64,000 bases of DNA from NCBI RefSeq assembly GCF_002797895.1, contig NZ_PGES01000001.1, positions 5,952,001 through 6,016,000 on the forward strand, given 5' to 3'. This DNA is from Janthinobacterium sp. 67. Lineage in GTDB: Bacteria; Pseudomonadota; Gammaproteobacteria; Burkholderiales; Burkholderiaceae_D. A program made the position numbers and the translations under genes. Position 1 is the stretch's first letter, and each line of letters starts with the position of its first letter. Below the pieces are notes generated by a model. The model did no database searches. It saw only the letters and a program-made list of their open reading frames with translations, and was not told the origin of the DNA. This document shows positions 1 to 9,159 of the stretch, in pieces.

Positions 1-1
1 C

Positions 2-1363
2 ATCATCGCGGGCGACTACATCGCACACGGCTTTCGCCATCGGGCCGCCGAACTGGCGACCGAATGGCTGGGGCCGCGCACCGAACTGGAGATCCACCAG
101 ACCTTGGGGCGCGAGGTCGAACAGGAGCGATGGACGAGCCTCGATCGCACGCTGCAACGCGAGGCCGGCGAGGATAGCAGGGTGCGAATCGAACGCTTCA
201 ATGAGCCGGACTTACAACGCCAGCGCCTGCTGCTGATCGGCCGGCTGCAACGCTTGCAGCGCCTGGGCCTGGCCGACGAGGTGCAGCCCGGCACCTGGGC
301 CGTCCATACAGACGCGGAGAAGACGTTGCGTGCACTGGGCGAGCGCGGCGACATCATCCGCACCATGCAGCGCGCCATGCGCGGCGAGCCGCGCGAGCTG
401 GCGGTGTTCGAGCCAGGCGACGACGGCCGAACCATCCTCGGCCGCGTGGCCGCCAAGGGCTTGGCCGACGAGCTGCACGACCGGGGCTATCTGGTCATCG
501 ACGGCACGGATGGCAAGGCCCACTACGTCACGCTGAACGCCCGCGACGAGCTGGCGAACTACCCCACGGGCGCGGTGGTGGAAGTGAAGGGTTCGGCCGA
601 CGTGCGCGCCGCCGACAAGAACATCGCCGCGCTGGCGAGCGATGGCCTGTACCGCGCCGATCATCACCTGGCGATCGAGCAAGGCCGGGCAGTACCCGGA
701 CGCGACCCGCAGGAAGTTGTCGCCGCCCACGTCCGGCGGCTGGAAGCCCTGCGCCGGGCCGGCGTCGTGGAGCGCGTGGCCGAAGGGCTATGGAAGGTGC
801 CGGACGACATGGCCGAGCGTGGCCGTCAGTACGACGCGCAACGGCTGGGCGGTGTGTCCGTGGAGCTGAAAACGCATCTGCCCATCGAGCGGCAGGTGCG
901 CGTGATCGGCGCGACTTGGCTCGACCAACAATTGATCGGCGGCGGTCGTGGGCTGGGCGAACTGGGCTTTGGCGGCGACGCCAAGCAGGCTATGCAGCAG
1001 CGCGCCAACTTCCTGGCCGAACAAGGGCTAGCCGAGCGGCGCGGGCAGCGCGTGATCCTTGCCCGGAATCTGCTGGGCACGCTGCGCAGTCGGGAACTGG
1101 CACAAGCCGCCAAGGACATTGCGGCGGAAACCGGCCTGGAACATCGCTCTGTCACAGACGGCCAGCGCGTCGCCGGCATTTACCGGCGCTCCGTCATGCT
1201 CTCCAGCGGGCGCTACGCGATGCTCGATGACGGCATGGGGTTCAGCCTAGTGCCGTGGCGGCCGGTGATTGAGCCGCGGCTGGGGCAACAGCTTGCCGCC
1301 AAGGTTATCGGCGGAAGTGCCTCTTGGGAACTCGGACGAAAGCCCGGTATCGGTATCACTTAA
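2..1363 (+). CDS. Relaxase/mobilization nuclease, DUF3363 C-terminal part (5' end outside window)
   Basis: The frame is open from base 2, so the gene starts upstream of the window. The visible 453 residues match the C-terminal DUF3363 region of VirD2/RlxS-type relaxases of Tn4371-like ICEs; the motif IIAGDYIAHG followed by an LGPRTELEIHQTL stretch is typical. The N-terminal catalytic tyrosine and HxH metal motifs would lie outside the window and cannot be checked. The protein should nick the transfer origin and pilot the single strand to the TraG coupling protein encoded at 12.2 kb. The 3' end overlaps the convergent patatin gene by 8 bp, showing that cargo was inserted right up to the relaxase stop codon. 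Confidence 0.85.
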   Translation: MIAGDYIAHGFRHRAAELATEWLGPRTELEIHQTLGREVEQERWTSLDRTLQREAGEDSRVRIERFNEPDLQRQRLLLIGRLQRLQRLGLADEVQPGTWAVHTDAEKTLRALGERGDIIRTMQRAMRGEPRELAVFEPGDDGRTILGRVAAKGLADELHDRGYLVIDGTDGKAHYVTLNARDELANYPTGAVVEVKGSADVRAADKNIAALASDGLYRADHHLAIEQGRAVPGRDPQEVVAAHVRRLEALRRAGVVERVAEGLWKVPDDMAERGRQYDAQRLGGVSVELKTHLPIERQVRVIGATWLDQQLIGGGRGLGELGFGGDAKQAMQQRANFLAEQGLAERRGQRVILARNLLGTLRSRELAQAAKDIAAETGLEHRSVTDGQRVAGIYRRSVMLSSGRYAMLDDGMGFSLVPWRPVIEPRLGQQLAAKVIGGSASWELGRKPGIGIT

Positions 1364-2807
1364 ATATCAAGGGGAGCTGAGTCCTAGGCACTGTCTGCTT
1401 GCCCGTCGAGATTCTTTTTAAAGATTCAATCAGCGCCAGAAACTCCTCGGATTGCCTCAGTGCTTCGCTTCCCGCAGTTTGCAGGTCCAAGACATCCTTG
1501 GCCTCGATTGTGAAGGCTGTGGGCACGCGTAGCAGCGAGTGCCGGATCTTGTCGTCCGGCACGTCGTTCAGACTTACGCTTACTACATGGATTTCTGCGT
1601 CAGCTGCAAAGGGGCTGTCCGCTTGGCCACGGGTGCGAGCAATCTCGGAACGCCAGTGCTGCAGGTCGTCGTTAAGCATGGCCAGCGTCACCTGGGTCTC
1701 GCGAGCGCCTGCACCGAAGATCAGCGACTCAAGTACTTGCGTCGTACTGGGGACTCGGTCGCTACTGTCCACGCGCTCGCTCAGGCCGCGTTCGGAGTTC
1801 ACAGTCACCAACACGAGTCGGCGCAGGCTTCCGGGCTTGACGTCCGAGAAGTTGGCGCTCATTGAGCCCGAGGCTACTAGCCGGTCTAGCATCAGACGTA
1901 CGCCGAGGTTGTCGGAGACACCACCGTCTACGAGGTGGATAAAGGGCCGATCCTGCGCATTGCGGTAGCTGTCTATGCTGCTTTGCAGGATGCGTGATCT
2001 GAAATCTTGCCCACGGATAGGCAAAGATCGAAGAGGCGGCGGACAAGTATTCGCGTTGTTTCGTACCGTTACGGGCGACAGCAGCAGCGGCACTGCCGAC
2101 GAGGCCGCCACCGCGAAAGACAGCGGCGTGGCATCGAGGTCGGAACAGATTAGCCGGAACTGCTCGGTAGTGAAATCGAAAGGGGCACCGGTAGTGAGGT
2201 CGGTTGCCGTGATCATCAGATCGGGCGCGCCCGGTCGTCGACGCACGTCACCAAAGGTGCGACCTTCGAAAAGTTCGTCCAGGCGTTGAGCCAAGATCTG
2301 GCTGCGTCCAAACCAAGGTGAAGTTAGTCGATAGAGACGCGCAGGCCAGAGAGCTTCACGTACGAGTCGCGCCTCAAAGGGTACAAGCAGAAAATCCGGT
2401 TCGAAACGAGTCAGCGTGGCATCGCCGAATGCCGCGAAATGCGCGGCAAGGATGCTGCCCCCCGACACGCCGCTGACCAAAGACACCTGGTCCAGCAGAG
2501 TTGTCTCCTGGCCCTCTAGAGCGAAGCGTGTGGCCTTGAGTTCGCGCAGCACGCCCAGGCCAAAGGCCGCCGCCCGCGCGCCTCCACCTGACAGTGTTAC
2601 CGCGACAACGACCGGTTGGTTGACCTCTGGCGGCCGGATGCGTTGGTCGCCCTCGGCGGAAGCCACTAAGGTGGCCTCGGAAAGTGGTGGGTTGATCCAA
2701 GGACGGTAGGTGGAGCACCCTGTCAGAACTACCATCGCCATCGCGCAGGCCAAACCCAACCGCGTGGATCTACACGCCTCCAGTCGCTTTACCCCCGCAA
2801 ATAGCAT
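1356..2807 (-). CDS. Patatin-like phospholipase lipoprotein
   Basis: The protein has 483 residues from the chosen start. A hydrophobic signal ends in a lipobox (VLTGC), so it is probably a lipid-anchored envelope protein. Patatin motifs are visible in order: the glycine-rich oxyanion loop SGGGARAAAFGLG, the nucleophile elbow GVSGGS (GXSXG), and the catalytic Asp in LVDGGVSDN. This fits a serine-aspartate dyad hydrolase acting on phospholipids or other acyl esters. The start at 2807 has an AGAGG Shine-Dalgarno about 7 nt upstream and places the signal peptide at the N-terminus; a longer frame to 2978 would add 57 unlikely residues. It is the terminal gene of the minus-strand cargo, 167 bp after the DUF3313 gene. 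The substrate is unknown. Confidence 0.8.
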   Translation of the reverse strand: MLFAGVKRLEACRSTRLGLACAMAMVVLTGCSTYRPWINPPLSEATLVASAEGDQRIRPPEVNQPVVVAVTLSGGGARAAAFGLGVLRELKATRFALEGQETTLLDQVSLVSGVSGGSILAAHFAAFGDATLTRFEPDFLLVPFEARLVREALWPARLYRLTSPWFGRSQILAQRLDELFEGRTFGDVRRRPGAPDLMITATDLTTGAPFDFTTEQFRLICSDLDATPLSFAVAASSAVPLLLSPVTVRNNANTCPPPLRSLPIRGQDFRSRILQSSIDSYRNAQDRPFIHLVDGGVSDNLGVRLMLDRLVASGSMSANFSDVKPGSLRRLVLVTVNSERGLSERVDSSDRVPSTTQVLESLIFGAGARETQVTLAMLNDDLQHWRSEIARTRGQADSPFAADAEIHVVSVSLNDVPDDKIRHSLLRVPTAFTIEAKDVLDLQTAGSEALRQSEEFLALIESLKRISTGKQTVPRTQLPLIFK

Positions 2808-2974
2808 CGCGCAACCTCTCGAATAGAAAAGAACGAAAGGCCACGGCAATTTTGCGGTGGAACCGAGCGAATTCAGAATGATGCTGGCGATCCAAGAAAG
2901 GCACCCCACCAACCCTCTTAATGGGGTTTCTCGCACTTTGCTTGTGGCGCGCGCAGGTATGGAATAAATGCTAT

Positions 2975-3592
2975 TCACGAGTCAGCACTTCTCCAAGCGC
3001 TATTGATCTGTTCAAGGCAGGTGGAGATTGCAGACTTTGCATGTCCGAGCAGTGTATAGGACCCTTTGAAATCAGCGAGAGCGTTGCCGTGCCCGAAGCA
3101 GCTAGCAGCAGCAACTCGACGACCTGTTTGTTCATCTACTGCCTCGAACTCCAAACTGGCTCCGCCGGTTGTCACTGGCCCAACAAGCAACGTCGTTAGG
3201 GTATTGACTGCTCGATTAGGTGTCTCAATGGTCGTAATTGCCACACGCACACGTATGCGGCCTGACGAGGAGGGAGCTTCGGACTTGGTTTGGAGGTGTC
3301 GCAGTTCACTGTTGACATGATCGAGAAGCTCACGCACTTGCTCCGAGTCAAGACCATCAATGCGTCCAGTTCCCGTCACTATCTGAGCACCCTCGACTAC
3401 TATTTCCCGGTAATGACGGGGCTCAAAGCCAGGCGCTTTAAAGAGTAAAACGTTCTCGTACTTCGTTTTTTCCAATGCATCGTAATTACCAAGAAACGCA
3501 GATCTCGTCATTCCGTTTGATGCACAGCCAGACAAGGTCGCAGCAAGGCTTAGCACCAGAAGGAGCCGGGCCGGTGAAATAGAGGTATTCAT
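2975..3592 (-). CDS. DUF3313-like lipoprotein
   Basis: A 205-residue protein with a signal peptide ending in the lipobox LSGC, followed by the SAFLGNYDALEK motif that resembles the FLxDYxxL start of DUF3313 lipoproteins. The rest is soluble and mixed alpha/beta in appearance, so an envelope-anchored periplasmic protein is expected. The function is unknown. It starts 12 bp after the SMR exporter stop codon and is probably cotranscribed with it. Base composition is clearly more AT-rich than the trb region, in line with acquired cargo. The assignment to DUF3313 rests on motif recognition and needs a profile search. Confidence 0.6.
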   Translation of the reverse strand: MNTSISPARLLLVLSLAATLSGCASNGMTRSAFLGNYDALEKTKYENVLLFKAPGFEPRHYREIVVEGAQIVTGTGRIDGLDSEQVRELLDHVNSELRHLQTKSEAPSSSGRIRVRVAITTIETPNRAVNTLTTLLVGPVTTGGASLEFEAVDEQTGRRVAAASCFGHGNALADFKGSYTLLGHAKSAISTCLEQINSAWRSADS

Positions 3593-3604
3593 AGAAAGTT
3601 TCGC

Positions 3605-3940
3605 TTATCCCATTTTCAAACAGACAATTCCGGAGACAACAAGCGCAATGCCGGCCCAACGTATCAAGGAAGCCGTGTCACCGAACACATACACACCCAC
3701 AAGAAATGCACCTAGTGAACCGATGCCGGTCCAGACCGCATAGGCTGTTCCCATGGGAATATGCTTGAGTGATAGCCATAGGAAAAATCCACTGGCTGCC
3801 ATACAGGCAACCGCAATGGCCGGCCCCACGTAGCGCATCGCCACATTGATTGCACCCAGCTTGAGGCCGAGTGGCCAACCTATTTCGAAAAGTCCAGCAA
3901 GCAGAAGCACTAGCCATGGATTCCACATCAGCGGGTTCAT
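3605..3940 (-). CDS. Small multidrug resistance (SMR) exporter, Gdx/SugE-like
   Basis: A protein of 111 residues with four predicted transmembrane helices, the usual SMR length. The essential membrane glutamate is present in helix 1 (LFEIGWPLGLK), and the GTAYAVWTGIGSLG motif marks helix 3. The WPLGLK context is closer to guanidinium exporters (Gdx, formerly SugE) than to QacE/EmrE proteins, so guanidinium or small quaternary cations are the likely substrates. The start at 3940 has GGAG 6 nt upstream; the 4-codon-longer start lacks this. No guanidine riboswitch was recognised in the 169 bp upstream. The DUF3313 gene follows at 12 bp, suggesting a two-gene unit. Confidence 0.8.
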   Translation of the reverse strand: MNPLMWNPWLVLLLAGLFEIGWPLGLKLGAINVAMRYVGPAIAVACMAASGFFLWLSLKHIPMGTAYAVWTGIGSLGAFLVGVYVFGDTASLIRWAGIALVVSGIVCLKMG

Positions 3941-4109
3941 GTATTTCTCCAAATCTATTCAGAAAAACTTAGCCATCCAACCATCGACAAAATCGGCAGG
4001 TTGGCGACAGTTAGTTTTATTCCTAGAGTCTTTCCAATAACGCTGAATCAGCCCCCTGCGTTGCCCCAGCTACGGGACATGACGGGGCCTAACACGTTGA
4101 TCAGATGGT

Positions 4110-7100
4110 TTAAATCGGCTGCGTCGGATGTCGCGTCGCTTCTTGACGCTGCTTTCTGCCGGGCCACTTCATCCCAAACAGCACTTCGTAGAGCAGCGGG
4201 ATCAATCCCAGCGTCACGAGAGTGCCAAGCGCTAAGCCACCAATCATGGCGATGGCCATGCCCTTCCACAGCGGACCTGCAAACAACATCAGTGGCACCA
4301 GACCGGCGATACAGGTCACCTTCGTCATCACGATCGGACGCAGCCGCTGCATCGCCGCCCCCACCAGGGCCTCATGCCGCGCGAGCCCTTCCGCGAGGCC
4401 CTGTTCAATGCGTTCGAGCAGCAGAACAGCGTTGTTGACGATGATTCCAAAAAGCGCGAGCACACCAAAGGTCGCCATGAAGCTGAAAGGCGTCCCTGTC
4501 GCCTTCAATGCAATCACGACACCAATCAACGTGAACGGAATGGTTGCTAGGATGACGATCAGCTTGCGGAACGAGTTGAACTGCCAGATGAACAGCAGCA
4601 GCATCGCCAGAAGAGCAAACGGCATGTAGTGCGAAAGCGAAGCATTCGATTCAGCTGATTCTTCAATTTCTCCACCAAGCTCTATGGCATAGCCTGCAGG
4701 TAGTTCAATTGCGGCGATCCGAGGTGCGAGGTGATCCACGATCTCTTGCGCGGTGTATGCGGTGTTCTGCCCCTGAACTGTGACTGTACGAATGAGATTG
4801 CGGCGCTGGATCACAGACGGCTCGCTAGCGAGCGTGACATCGGCCACTTGCGCCAGGGAAACCGGCTGGCCACCCGACGCTGGATAGATGGTCGTCGAAC
4901 CAACGTCCGCAGTGCTGCGCCGATCATTGGACGTCCCGCGCATCACGATTGGCACGCTGGTATCGCCATCTCGGATCACAGAGATCGACTGGCCGATGTA
5001 GCGGGTGCCAAGCCAGGCAGCTATGTCGTCGGTGGTGACGCCAGCACGTCGCGCACGATCTTGATCGACCCGAACATCGAGACGGCCGACACGGGTATCC
5101 CAGTTGTTCTTGATGTTGGCCGTACCTGGCAGCTCCCGTAGCGCGGACTCAATTTTCGCCGCCGCATTCATCAGCACCTCATGATCCGGCCCACTGACCC
5201 GGTAGACGGCTGTGCCGGCTTCGGTAGTGCCTAGCGAGAACCGCTGAGGCTCTGCGCGTACATCTCCATGATGCTGCGCGAAGTAAGCCCGAGTTCGGGC
5301 AATCACGACGTCAATGTTGGTGCCTGCCTTGACCGTCACGACAAAGTACGCGATGTTCGATGCTGGCAATGGGGGATTGAGCCCAAGGATGAAGCGCGGC
5401 CCACCGTCAGCGACGTAGCCAATGTGATCCGTGATTTCGGGGTTGATTTCTTGATCACCGAGCCAGCCGCTCACTTCCTTCACTTTGGCAAGAGTGAGCC
5501 GTGAATCCGTTCCAGGGGCGAGCTGCACCGGTATTTGGAATTGAACTCGGTCGGACTTCGGCAAGAAGTCGTATGGCAGTGTCGTGAATCCGTACAGAGC
5601 TACGGCCAATGCACCCGTCATCACACCAACGTAGATCGCCTTGTGGTCAAGCACCCACTCAAGCAACTTGCGATAGCCGCGATAGAAGCGTGTGTTGTAG
5701 GTTTGCGCGTCATTCGCCGGTTGATGATGCACTTTGGTGAAGTGGTAGCACAGCAGTGGAGTGACGGTCAGACACAACAGCCAAGATCCGAGTAACGTGA
5801 GCGCGAGGACAATGACGAGAGAGCGCAGATACTCACTCGTCGCACTCTGGCCGAAGAAGAACGGGGAGAAGGCGATGACGATAACCAATGAGGACGTCAG
5901 CAGCGGCAGTGCGAGGGTACGACCCGCTTCGAGACAAGCCTGTTTGCGGTCTTCACCGGCTGCCAAGCGCCGTTCAATGTCTTCGGCAATCACGATGCCG
6001 TTGTCTACCAAGAGCCCCAAAGCGATGATGATGGCTGCCATCGAAACACTTTGCAGCTCGATGTTCAGCGCGCGCATCACGATCAGTGCCCCCAGAATGG
6101 TAAGCGGCACGATCATCCCGACGATGAATCCTGTGCGCCATCCCAGGAAAAGGACGACGACGCCGAGCACGATGACAATCGTTTCGATCATCACCTGGTT
6201 CATCTTGCCCATTTCACGTTTGACGACGTCTGCCTGGAATGTCACATAGGAGAGCTCGAAACCTGCGGGCAGAAGTTTCTCAAGCTCGGCCACACGGGAT
6301 TTGAGGGCTACGCCGAATTGCTCCACGTTCTGGCCCGAGGTCATGGACACTGCCATCACTACGGCAGGCTGGCCCTTATAGACTGCAGCAGACTCGGGAG
6401 GATCTGCAGGTTGTACCTGCACGCGCGCAAGCTCTCCCAGTGAGATTGAAGGAGCAGGCGAAGCACCGCGCGCACCCTGAGCTTGCGCCATCATGATCGG
6501 CAACGCGCGCAGCGAAGCGGCGTCGCGAACCTCTCCACTAACAGCCAGCGAAGCGTTGATGCCACCGATGGCGATTTGCCCGCCTGAAAGCACGACGTTT
6601 TGTTTAACGAGTTGATCGATCACCCCTTGTGGGGTCAATCCAAGCTGGGCTAGTTTTGGTCGATCAAATTCGAGATAGACGCGCTCTTCCTGCAAGCCGT
6701 AGAAGCTGATGCGATCAACGCCGGGAAGCGCGTATAGGCGATCGCGCATCTCTTTCAACGACACACGCATTTCGCCCATGGAGTAGCCCGGCGCGGTCAC
6801 CGCAATGGAGGCCACGGCAACACGGCCGAAGTCGTCGTTGACAAATGGCCCCAACGTACCCTGTGGAAGCAGAGGCTGAGCATCGGCAACCTTCGCGCGA
6901 ACGCGCTGCCATATGGGGGCTAGGTCGGTGTACCGCTCCCAGATCGTGACCTGTATGACGGCCCCGCCCGCGCGAACGGTTGTGGTTACACGCTTGACCT
7001 CGGCCAGCTCCCGCAAACGCTCCTCGATCGGACGCGCGATCAACTGCTCAACACGTTCGGCTGGCATGCCAGGGTTCAGAACGGCAACAACCGCATCTCG

Positions 7101-7226
7101 AATCGTGACCGATGGCTCTTCCTGCGAAGGGAAATTGAGAAACGTGGCAATGCCGGCAACAAGAATGATGACCGCGGCAAGGTAGGTGAGTCTGCTGGCG
7201 CGCAGCGCCATTTCTGTGATCTTCAT
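4110..7226 (-). CDS. RND-family efflux pump, inner-membrane permease
   Basis: A 1038-residue protein with the standard RND architecture: an N-terminal helix, a large periplasmic loop, a block of helices near residues 340-550, a second periplasmic loop and a C-terminal helix block. The TM4 proton-relay motif reads GLLVDNGIVIAED, with Asp-Asn instead of the Asp-Asp of AcrB; this variant occurs in several RND subgroups. It should form a tripartite drug/proton antiporter with the adaptor (7249-8415) and the outer-membrane factor (9160-10584). The adaptor gene ends 22 bp upstream, so both are in one operon under the TetR gene. It lacks obvious CzcA-type heavy-metal signatures; organic substrates are more likely. 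Confidence 0.9.
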   Translation of the reverse strand: MKITEMALRASRLTYLAAVIILVAGIATFLNFPSQEEPSVTIRDAVVAVLNPGMPAERVEQLIARPIEERLRELAEVKRVTTTVRAGGAVIQVTIWERYTDLAPIWQRVRAKVADAQPLLPQGTLGPFVNDDFGRVAVASIAVTAPGYSMGEMRVSLKEMRDRLYALPGVDRISFYGLQEERVYLEFDRPKLAQLGLTPQGVIDQLVKQNVVLSGGQIAIGGINASLAVSGEVRDAASLRALPIMMAQAQGARGASPAPSISLGELARVQVQPADPPESAAVYKGQPAVVMAVSMTSGQNVEQFGVALKSRVAELEKLLPAGFELSYVTFQADVVKREMGKMNQVMIETIVIVLGVVVLFLGWRTGFIVGMIVPLTILGALIVMRALNIELQSVSMAAIIIALGLLVDNGIVIAEDIERRLAAGEDRKQACLEAGRTLALPLLTSSLVIVIAFSPFFFGQSATSEYLRSLVIVLALTLLGSWLLCLTVTPLLCYHFTKVHHQPANDAQTYNTRFYRGYRKLLEWVLDHKAIYVGVMTGALAVALYGFTTLPYDFLPKSDRVQFQIPVQLAPGTDSRLTLAKVKEVSGWLGDQEINPEITDHIGYVADGGPRFILGLNPPLPASNIAYFVVTVKAGTNIDVVIARTRAYFAQHHGDVRAEPQRFSLGTTEAGTAVYRVSGPDHEVLMNAAAKIESALRELPGTANIKNNWDTRVGRLDVRVDQDRARRAGVTTDDIAAWLGTRYIGQSISVIRDGDTSVPIVMRGTSNDRRSTADVGSTTIYPASGGQPVSLAQVADVTLASEPSVIQRRNLIRTVTVQGQNTAYTAQEIVDHLAPRIAAIELPAGYAIELGGEIEESAESNASLSHYMPFALLAMLLLFIWQFNSFRKLIVILATIPFTLIGVVIALKATGTPFSFMATFGVLALFGIIVNNAVLLLERIEQGLAEGLARHEALVGAAMQRLRPIVMTKVTCIAGLVPLMLFAGPLWKGMAIAMIGGLALGTLVTLGLIPLLYEVLFGMKWPGRKQRQEATRHPTQPI

Positions 7227-7248
7227 AGCGAAGTCTTCCTGTAGCGGG

Positions 7249-8415
7249 TCAGCGTCCGGCCAATTGGGTCGTGGCCTTGAGTGGGGTGACTTGTTGCTCG
7301 TTCGTCAGCCAACTCGCGCCAGCCGCGACTACCATCTCGCCGCGCTTCAGGCCGCCCACAACGCGAACGTTGTCGCCGCCTGGCTCGCTCTGGAATTGCA
7401 CTTCCCGGCGGTGCACCTTCTTTCCGGTCACGTCATATACAAACACTGCGGCTTGTCCTGCTTTCTCACTGAGCACCAGTGCCGAATAGGGAAGCATCAG
7501 ACGATCTGGTGAGGCATCCTTCGCTTCCGGTGCCTTCAGCAATACTTGAACGGCAGACCCGGGTCGAAGACTGCGCGCAAGAGTAGCATCTTGAGGAACG
7601 AGCACGACAGGTAAAAGTGAGCCATTTTCAGCACGCAAGCCGATGCGTTGTACCGAAGCACGAACGGGACTTGCTGACTCGCTCAGGCGCAGTTCGGCGA
7701 CCTGCCCAATTTTGATATTTGCCGCCTGGGTCGTCGATGCAGTCGCAAGGACTTCTACGCCGCTGCGTAGTCCATCCACTTGAAGCACCGGCGCTCCGGC
7801 TGCAATATCTGTGAACGGCAGAGCGAGTTTCTCCGCGACGACGCCGTCGAATGGCGCATGAATGGCGGCCCCCCTTCGCGCACGCTCGGCAAGGCCGAAT
7901 GCGGCCTTTGCATTGCGCACCTGGCCTTCAGCTGCAACCAACTGTGCTTTCACACTCTCGAATGCAGCCGGGGAGATTACGTTGCCCTCAAGCAGCCCCC
8001 TTTGCTGCGTTGTCTGCACGATTCTGTCTGCCAATGCGGCTTCCGCAGCAGCGAGTGTCGCCCGAGCCTGTTCTAGGCGGAGTTGCTCGGGCTGAACATC
8101 CAACTCAGCCAGAAGCTGTCCGCGAGAGAAGCGATCTCCCACGTCCACATGAAGCTTGCTGATACGCCCGCCAGTCTCGAACCCCAAGGTACTCCGCTCA
8201 CTGGAGCGAGCTAGACCACTCAATTCAATGCGATTGGCCACAGAACCTACATCCCCCACCGTGAGCAGCTTGACCGCTCGCGGTGGATCGGAAGCAGGCT
8301 CCTTCTGACTACCACAGCCGGCAAGCGATGCGAGCAGAACAAACGCGAGGCCGACTTTCTGCATTTGCCAGGACTGGGATTTAAAGGGAGTGCAAGACAC
8401 GGGAAGGCCTTTCAT
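7249..8415 (-). CDS. RND efflux periplasmic adaptor subunit (membrane fusion protein)
   Basis: A 388-residue protein. A signal with lipobox-like SLAGCGS near residue 33 indicates lipid anchoring. The split lipoyl half-motifs (GGRISKLHVDVGDRFSRGQLLAEL and IHAPFDGVVAEKLALP) flank an alpha-helical hairpin, followed by beta-barrel and membrane-proximal domains; this is the AcrA/MexA-type layout. The start codon overlaps the TetR stop codon (TGATG), giving translational coupling. It bridges the RND permease 22 bp downstream and the divergently encoded outer-membrane factor. Confidence 0.88.
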   Translation of the reverse strand: MKGLPVSCTPFKSQSWQMQKVGLAFVLLASLAGCGSQKEPASDPPRAVKLLTVGDVGSVANRIELSGLARSSERSTLGFETGGRISKLHVDVGDRFSRGQLLAELDVQPEQLRLEQARATLAAAEAALADRIVQTTQQRGLLEGNVISPAAFESVKAQLVAAEGQVRNAKAAFGLAERARRGAAIHAPFDGVVAEKLALPFTDIAAGAPVLQVDGLRSGVEVLATASTTQAANIKIGQVAELRLSESASPVRASVQRIGLRAENGSLLPVVLVPQDATLARSLRPGSAVQVLLKAPEAKDASPDRLMLPYSALVLSEKAGQAAVFVYDVTGKKVHRREVQFQSEPGGDNVRVVGGLKRGEMVVAAGASWLTNEQQVTPLKATTQLAGR

Positions 8416-9050
8416 CAGCGTTTATCAATAGGGGTGAGTTCCAGTTCGCCGCGGGCGAGCGCCTGGAGGGTGTGCATGAGTCGAGAAAGGTCTTCGGCAG
8501 CAAACGTCGGAAAACCCATCATTTCGGCGAGGAAGACTCCGTCCAAGGCAAATAGAACGATTCCGGCGATATCGGTGCCGCGTGGAGATTTGCTCGCGTT
8601 CTCGTACTGCCTGCGGTACCAGCCGCGCACAGGCTCAAGCAGCGTGGGGTCTTCAGCCACGGCCGCCAGCAATGCAGCGCTCATCTTTTGCATCCCGCCG
8701 TCAGGCATAGCCGAGACCTGGCTGGATAGCCAAGGGTCTGGATCGCCGACGAATGGCAGCTCTCGCTCTTCCTGCCCGCCATCAAACGCCGAGACCTGGT
8801 CATCAATCATCGTGAGGAGCAGATCGCGCTTGGTCTTGAAGTGGTACAGGAACGCACCTTTGCTCATTCCTGCCCGTGCAACGACCGCGTCAAGCGTTAG
8901 GTGCCCGGCACCTCCCTCCATGACTACGTCACGCGCAGCTTGAAGGATGCGCTCCCGTGTTTGTTGCGCTTTCTTAGAGATGGAGGGGGCTTCAGCGCCG
9001 TTGTCCGCCGAATGCGACTCCTCTGGGCTTGATTTCATACGAGTTGCCAT
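8415..9050 (-). CDS. TetR-family transcriptional repressor of the efflux operon
   Basis: A 211-residue protein with a TetR N-terminal helix-turn-helix at about residues 30-75 (TRERILQAARDVV, then TLDAVVARAGMSKGAFLYHF). The C-terminal half is a ligand-binding and dimer domain. It is the first gene of the minus-strand efflux operon and is divergent from the outer-membrane factor, so the 109-bp space between them probably holds its operator. By analogy with AcrR-type regulators it would be released by pump substrates. A polar tail of about 25 residues precedes the HTH; a shorter start is possible. Confidence 0.85.
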   Translation of the reverse strand: MATRMKSSPEESHSADNGAEAPSISKKAQQTRERILQAARDVVMEGGAGHLTLDAVVARAGMSKGAFLYHFKTKRDLLLTMIDDQVSAFDGGQEERELPFVGDPDPWLSSQVSAMPDGGMQKMSAALLAAVAEDPTLLEPVRGWYRRQYENASKSPRGTDIAGIVLFALDGVFLAEMMGFPTFAAEDLSRLMHTLQALARGELELTPIDKR

Positions 9051-9069
9051 GGTGAAACTCCAAAGATGC

Positions 9070-9099
9070 TTGATTTTTGAATCGTCTGGACGGTATAGT
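9070..9099 (+). promoter_or_regulatory. Candidate sigma-70 promoter for the outer-membrane factor gene
   Basis: TTGATT (9070-9075) and TATAGT (9094-9099) are separated by 18 bp, a good sigma-70 match 61 bp before the start codon at 9160. It lies in the tetR/OMF divergent space, where a TetR repressor would be expected to bind. The assignment is from sequence only. Confidence 0.45.
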
Positions 9100-9159
9100 A
9101 CACGCCATGAACTATGCCCGTCAAGACGGCCTCCTCAATTCACAACCTAGTGGCTCAAC

